From Chryseobacterium sp. (GTDB lineage Bacteria > Bacteroidota > Bacteroidia > Flavobacteriales > Weeksellaceae), in the NCBI GenBank assembly GCA_003852805.1, contig RDDY01000198.1, positions 1-6,417 on the forward strand: DNA of 6,417 bases. The letters run 5' to 3'. A model generated the notes under the pieces. It saw nothing but the letters and a program-made list of their open reading frames with translations. It made no database searches and was not told the origin of the DNA. Both the position numbers and the translations under genes were made by a program. The stretch's first letter is position 1; each line of letters starts with the position of its first letter. Below, piece after piece: positions 5,591-6,417 of this stretch.

Positions 5591-6310
5591 TCAGTCGGAT
5601 ATGAAATTTAGCGAGAGCCTTACTCTTGTATCTATAGGAATTCCTTTAATCTTGGCCGGAGTCCATTTGCTGTTGACTCTTTTAACCGCGAATTTTATAT
5701 TGTCGAAGAAATCTTTCGAGTTCTGCACTTTCGGCTCGATCTCCATATTTTCGACTTTGCCATTGGATGTGATGTCGAATGTCACAATAAATTTTCCGTT
5801 CGGAAGATAAAGGTCCCAGTCGATATAGCCGTGTAGGTTTTTGATGATCTCTTTTCTGTAAGCTTCCTTTCCGCCTTCTACCTCTGCAGCCCTATAGATC
5901 TGAGGGATATCATAACCCGTTTTAAAATTGTCAAAGAAATCCTGCGGCATAAAAGGAAAGCTGAAATAGGCCACTACCTTTTTACCTTTCTCTTCTGCCG
6001 GCTGCCAGTTTCTTAAGCTGCCTAAGGATTTGACGGCAAGGTCAAAAGCGCAGTTGTTCTTCTGTTCATCGCCTTTTCGCTTGATGAGAGCGGGTCGGCC
6101 GGTCTCATCGATTTTAAGGTTTACCATATAGGCTTCATTTTTTTCGCAGGCGTGAAGACCGCTTTTCCGAAAATAGTCTTGCATTTCGACAAGCATTTGT
6201 CCGGTTCCGCCTTTATATGGCGACTGTCCGTCAGGAAAATCAGGCAAGACATTCTGGGAAAACAGCGTCTCGAAACATAAAAGCAAAAACAGCCCGGCGA
6301 TCTTTTTCAT
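5591..6310 (-). CDS. Secreted protein with two TonB C-terminal-like domains
   Basis: 239 residues. An N-terminal signal peptide (KK at 2-3, hydrophobic to about 18, cleavage probably near S18-Q19|N20) sends it to the periplasm or beyond; LLLC at 9-12 is a poor lipobox, so a lipoprotein is unlikely. Two halves repeat the same plan. Residues 61-120 have the beta strand YMVNLKIDETG, a helix with AVKSLGSLRNWQPA, then a strand ending AYFSFPF. Residues 174-236 have FIVTFDITSNGK, FAVKRVNSKWTPA and RVRLSLNF; EGGKEAYRKEI (145-155) resembles the 'FPGGEEAFRKFI' entry of Bacteroidota TonB C-terminal domains. The family call is from this pattern, not a search. There is no N-terminal anchor or proline-rich linker as in true TonB, so it is unlikely to be an energy transducer. 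Cys55 and Cys87 in the first half could form a disulfide. The start ATG directly follows a TGA ending outer-membrane-type sequence. It converges on the DUF1989 gene. Confidence 0.8.
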   Translation of the reverse strand: MKKIAGLFLLLCFETLFSQNVLPDFPDGQSPYKGGTGQMLVEMQDYFRKSGLHACEKNEAYMVNLKIDETGRPALIKRKGDEQKNNCAFDLAVKSLGSLRNWQPAEEKGKKVVAYFSFPFMPQDFFDNFKTGYDIPQIYRAAEVEGGKEAYRKEIIKNLHGYIDWDLYLPNGKFIVTFDITSNGKVENMEIEPKVQNSKDFFDNIKFAVKRVNSKWTPAKIKGIPIDTRVRLSLNFISD

Positions 6311-6413
6311 TCAGAAGTTTATTTTTAATGTAGCGGCAATGGATGTCGGCAGTTCCGGCGGAAGGATAAGCTTAGGGTTGGTTCAACAGCCTCACACCTG
6401 TATCACCCCCAAA
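6311..6413 (-). pseudogene. Probable frameshifted C-terminal end of an outer-membrane beta-barrel protein
   Basis: On the minus strand, the frame ending in TGA at 6311-6313 reads ...LILPPELPT then SIAATLKINF and stop. The last strand alternates hydrophobic (I, A, L, I) with polar residues and ends in Phe, the classic C-terminal signal of outer-membrane barrels. This frame is closed upstream by a TGA at 6383-6385, only 23 codons back, with no usable start. In the neighbouring frame, 6375-6413 reads FGGDTGVRLLNQP, which would join smoothly to KLIL if one base near 6374-6382 (for example one C of CCC) were removed. That frame also has a TAA at 6414-6416, so a second lesion would be needed. The stop abuts the next ATG (TGAATG), as in an operon. 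Real decay, a sequencing error and coincidence are all possible; most of the gene lies beyond the window. Confidence 0.45.
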
Positions 6414-6417
6414 TTAA

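Noticed and set aside
5571..5597. CGACT (5571-5575) / AGTCG (5593-5597) as a terminator for the minus-strand gene
   Set aside because: A 5-bp stem with a 17-base AT-rich loop overlapping the stop codon is too weak to support.
5601..5810. 69-residue plus-strand open frame at 5601-5810
   Set aside because: It lies opposite the TonB-C-like gene and only mirrors its composition.
1..6417. CRISPR arrays, tRNA/rRNA genes, transposase genes or phage defence genes
   Set aside because: I looked on both strands and saw no regular repeat-spacer pattern, no RNA gene landmarks and no coding sequence of these kinds.

Overview
The window looks like chromosomal DNA from a member of the Bacteroidota, most likely the Flavobacteriia. 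Three things suggest this. The S9 peptidase closely resembles Porphyromonas prolyl tripeptidyl peptidase. The S9 gene has a TAnnTTTG (-7 type) promoter box and the genes lack Shine-Dalgarno sequences. The right side carries TonB C-terminal-like and outer-membrane-barrel-like sequence. The exact genus cannot be read from the window.

Layout, left to right. At 1-1479 (+) is histidine ammonia-lyase (hutH), cut at its 5' end by the window edge and followed by a strong intrinsic terminator. At 1624-3762 (+) is a secreted S9 serine peptidase of the DPP-IV / prolyl tripeptidyl peptidase type, with its own Bacteroidota-style promoter and its own terminator, so it is probably monocistronic. At 4009-5294 (+) is a tight two-gene unit: a YqcI/YcgG-family protein (the family of heme-dependent guanidine/arginine N-hydroxylases) overlapping by ATGA a DUF1989 'urea carboxylase-associated' protein. 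At 5295-5590 there is no gene, only degenerate intergenic repeats and several inverted repeats. At 5591-6310 (-) is a secreted protein built from two TonB-C-like domains. Abutting its start codon, at 6311 to about 6413 (-), is what looks like the frameshifted C-terminal end of an outer-membrane beta-barrel protein.

How the genes fit together. hutH and the secreted peptidase both suit an organism that lives on peptides and amino acids: the peptidase releases short peptides outside the cytoplasm, and HutH starts histidine catabolism. They are separate transcription units, so this is a shared lifestyle and not an operon. The most interesting element is the YqcI/YcgG + DUF1989 pair. The families suggest N-oxygenation of an arginine- or guanidine-type substrate followed by C-N chemistry on the guanidine carbon. 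From memory, the same two families make the diazeniumdiolate amino acid graminine in gramibactin-type siderophore clusters, but here no NRPS, siderophore or guanitoxin gene is nearby. The pair may therefore be an orphan, stand-alone arginine N-oxidation module of unknown product.
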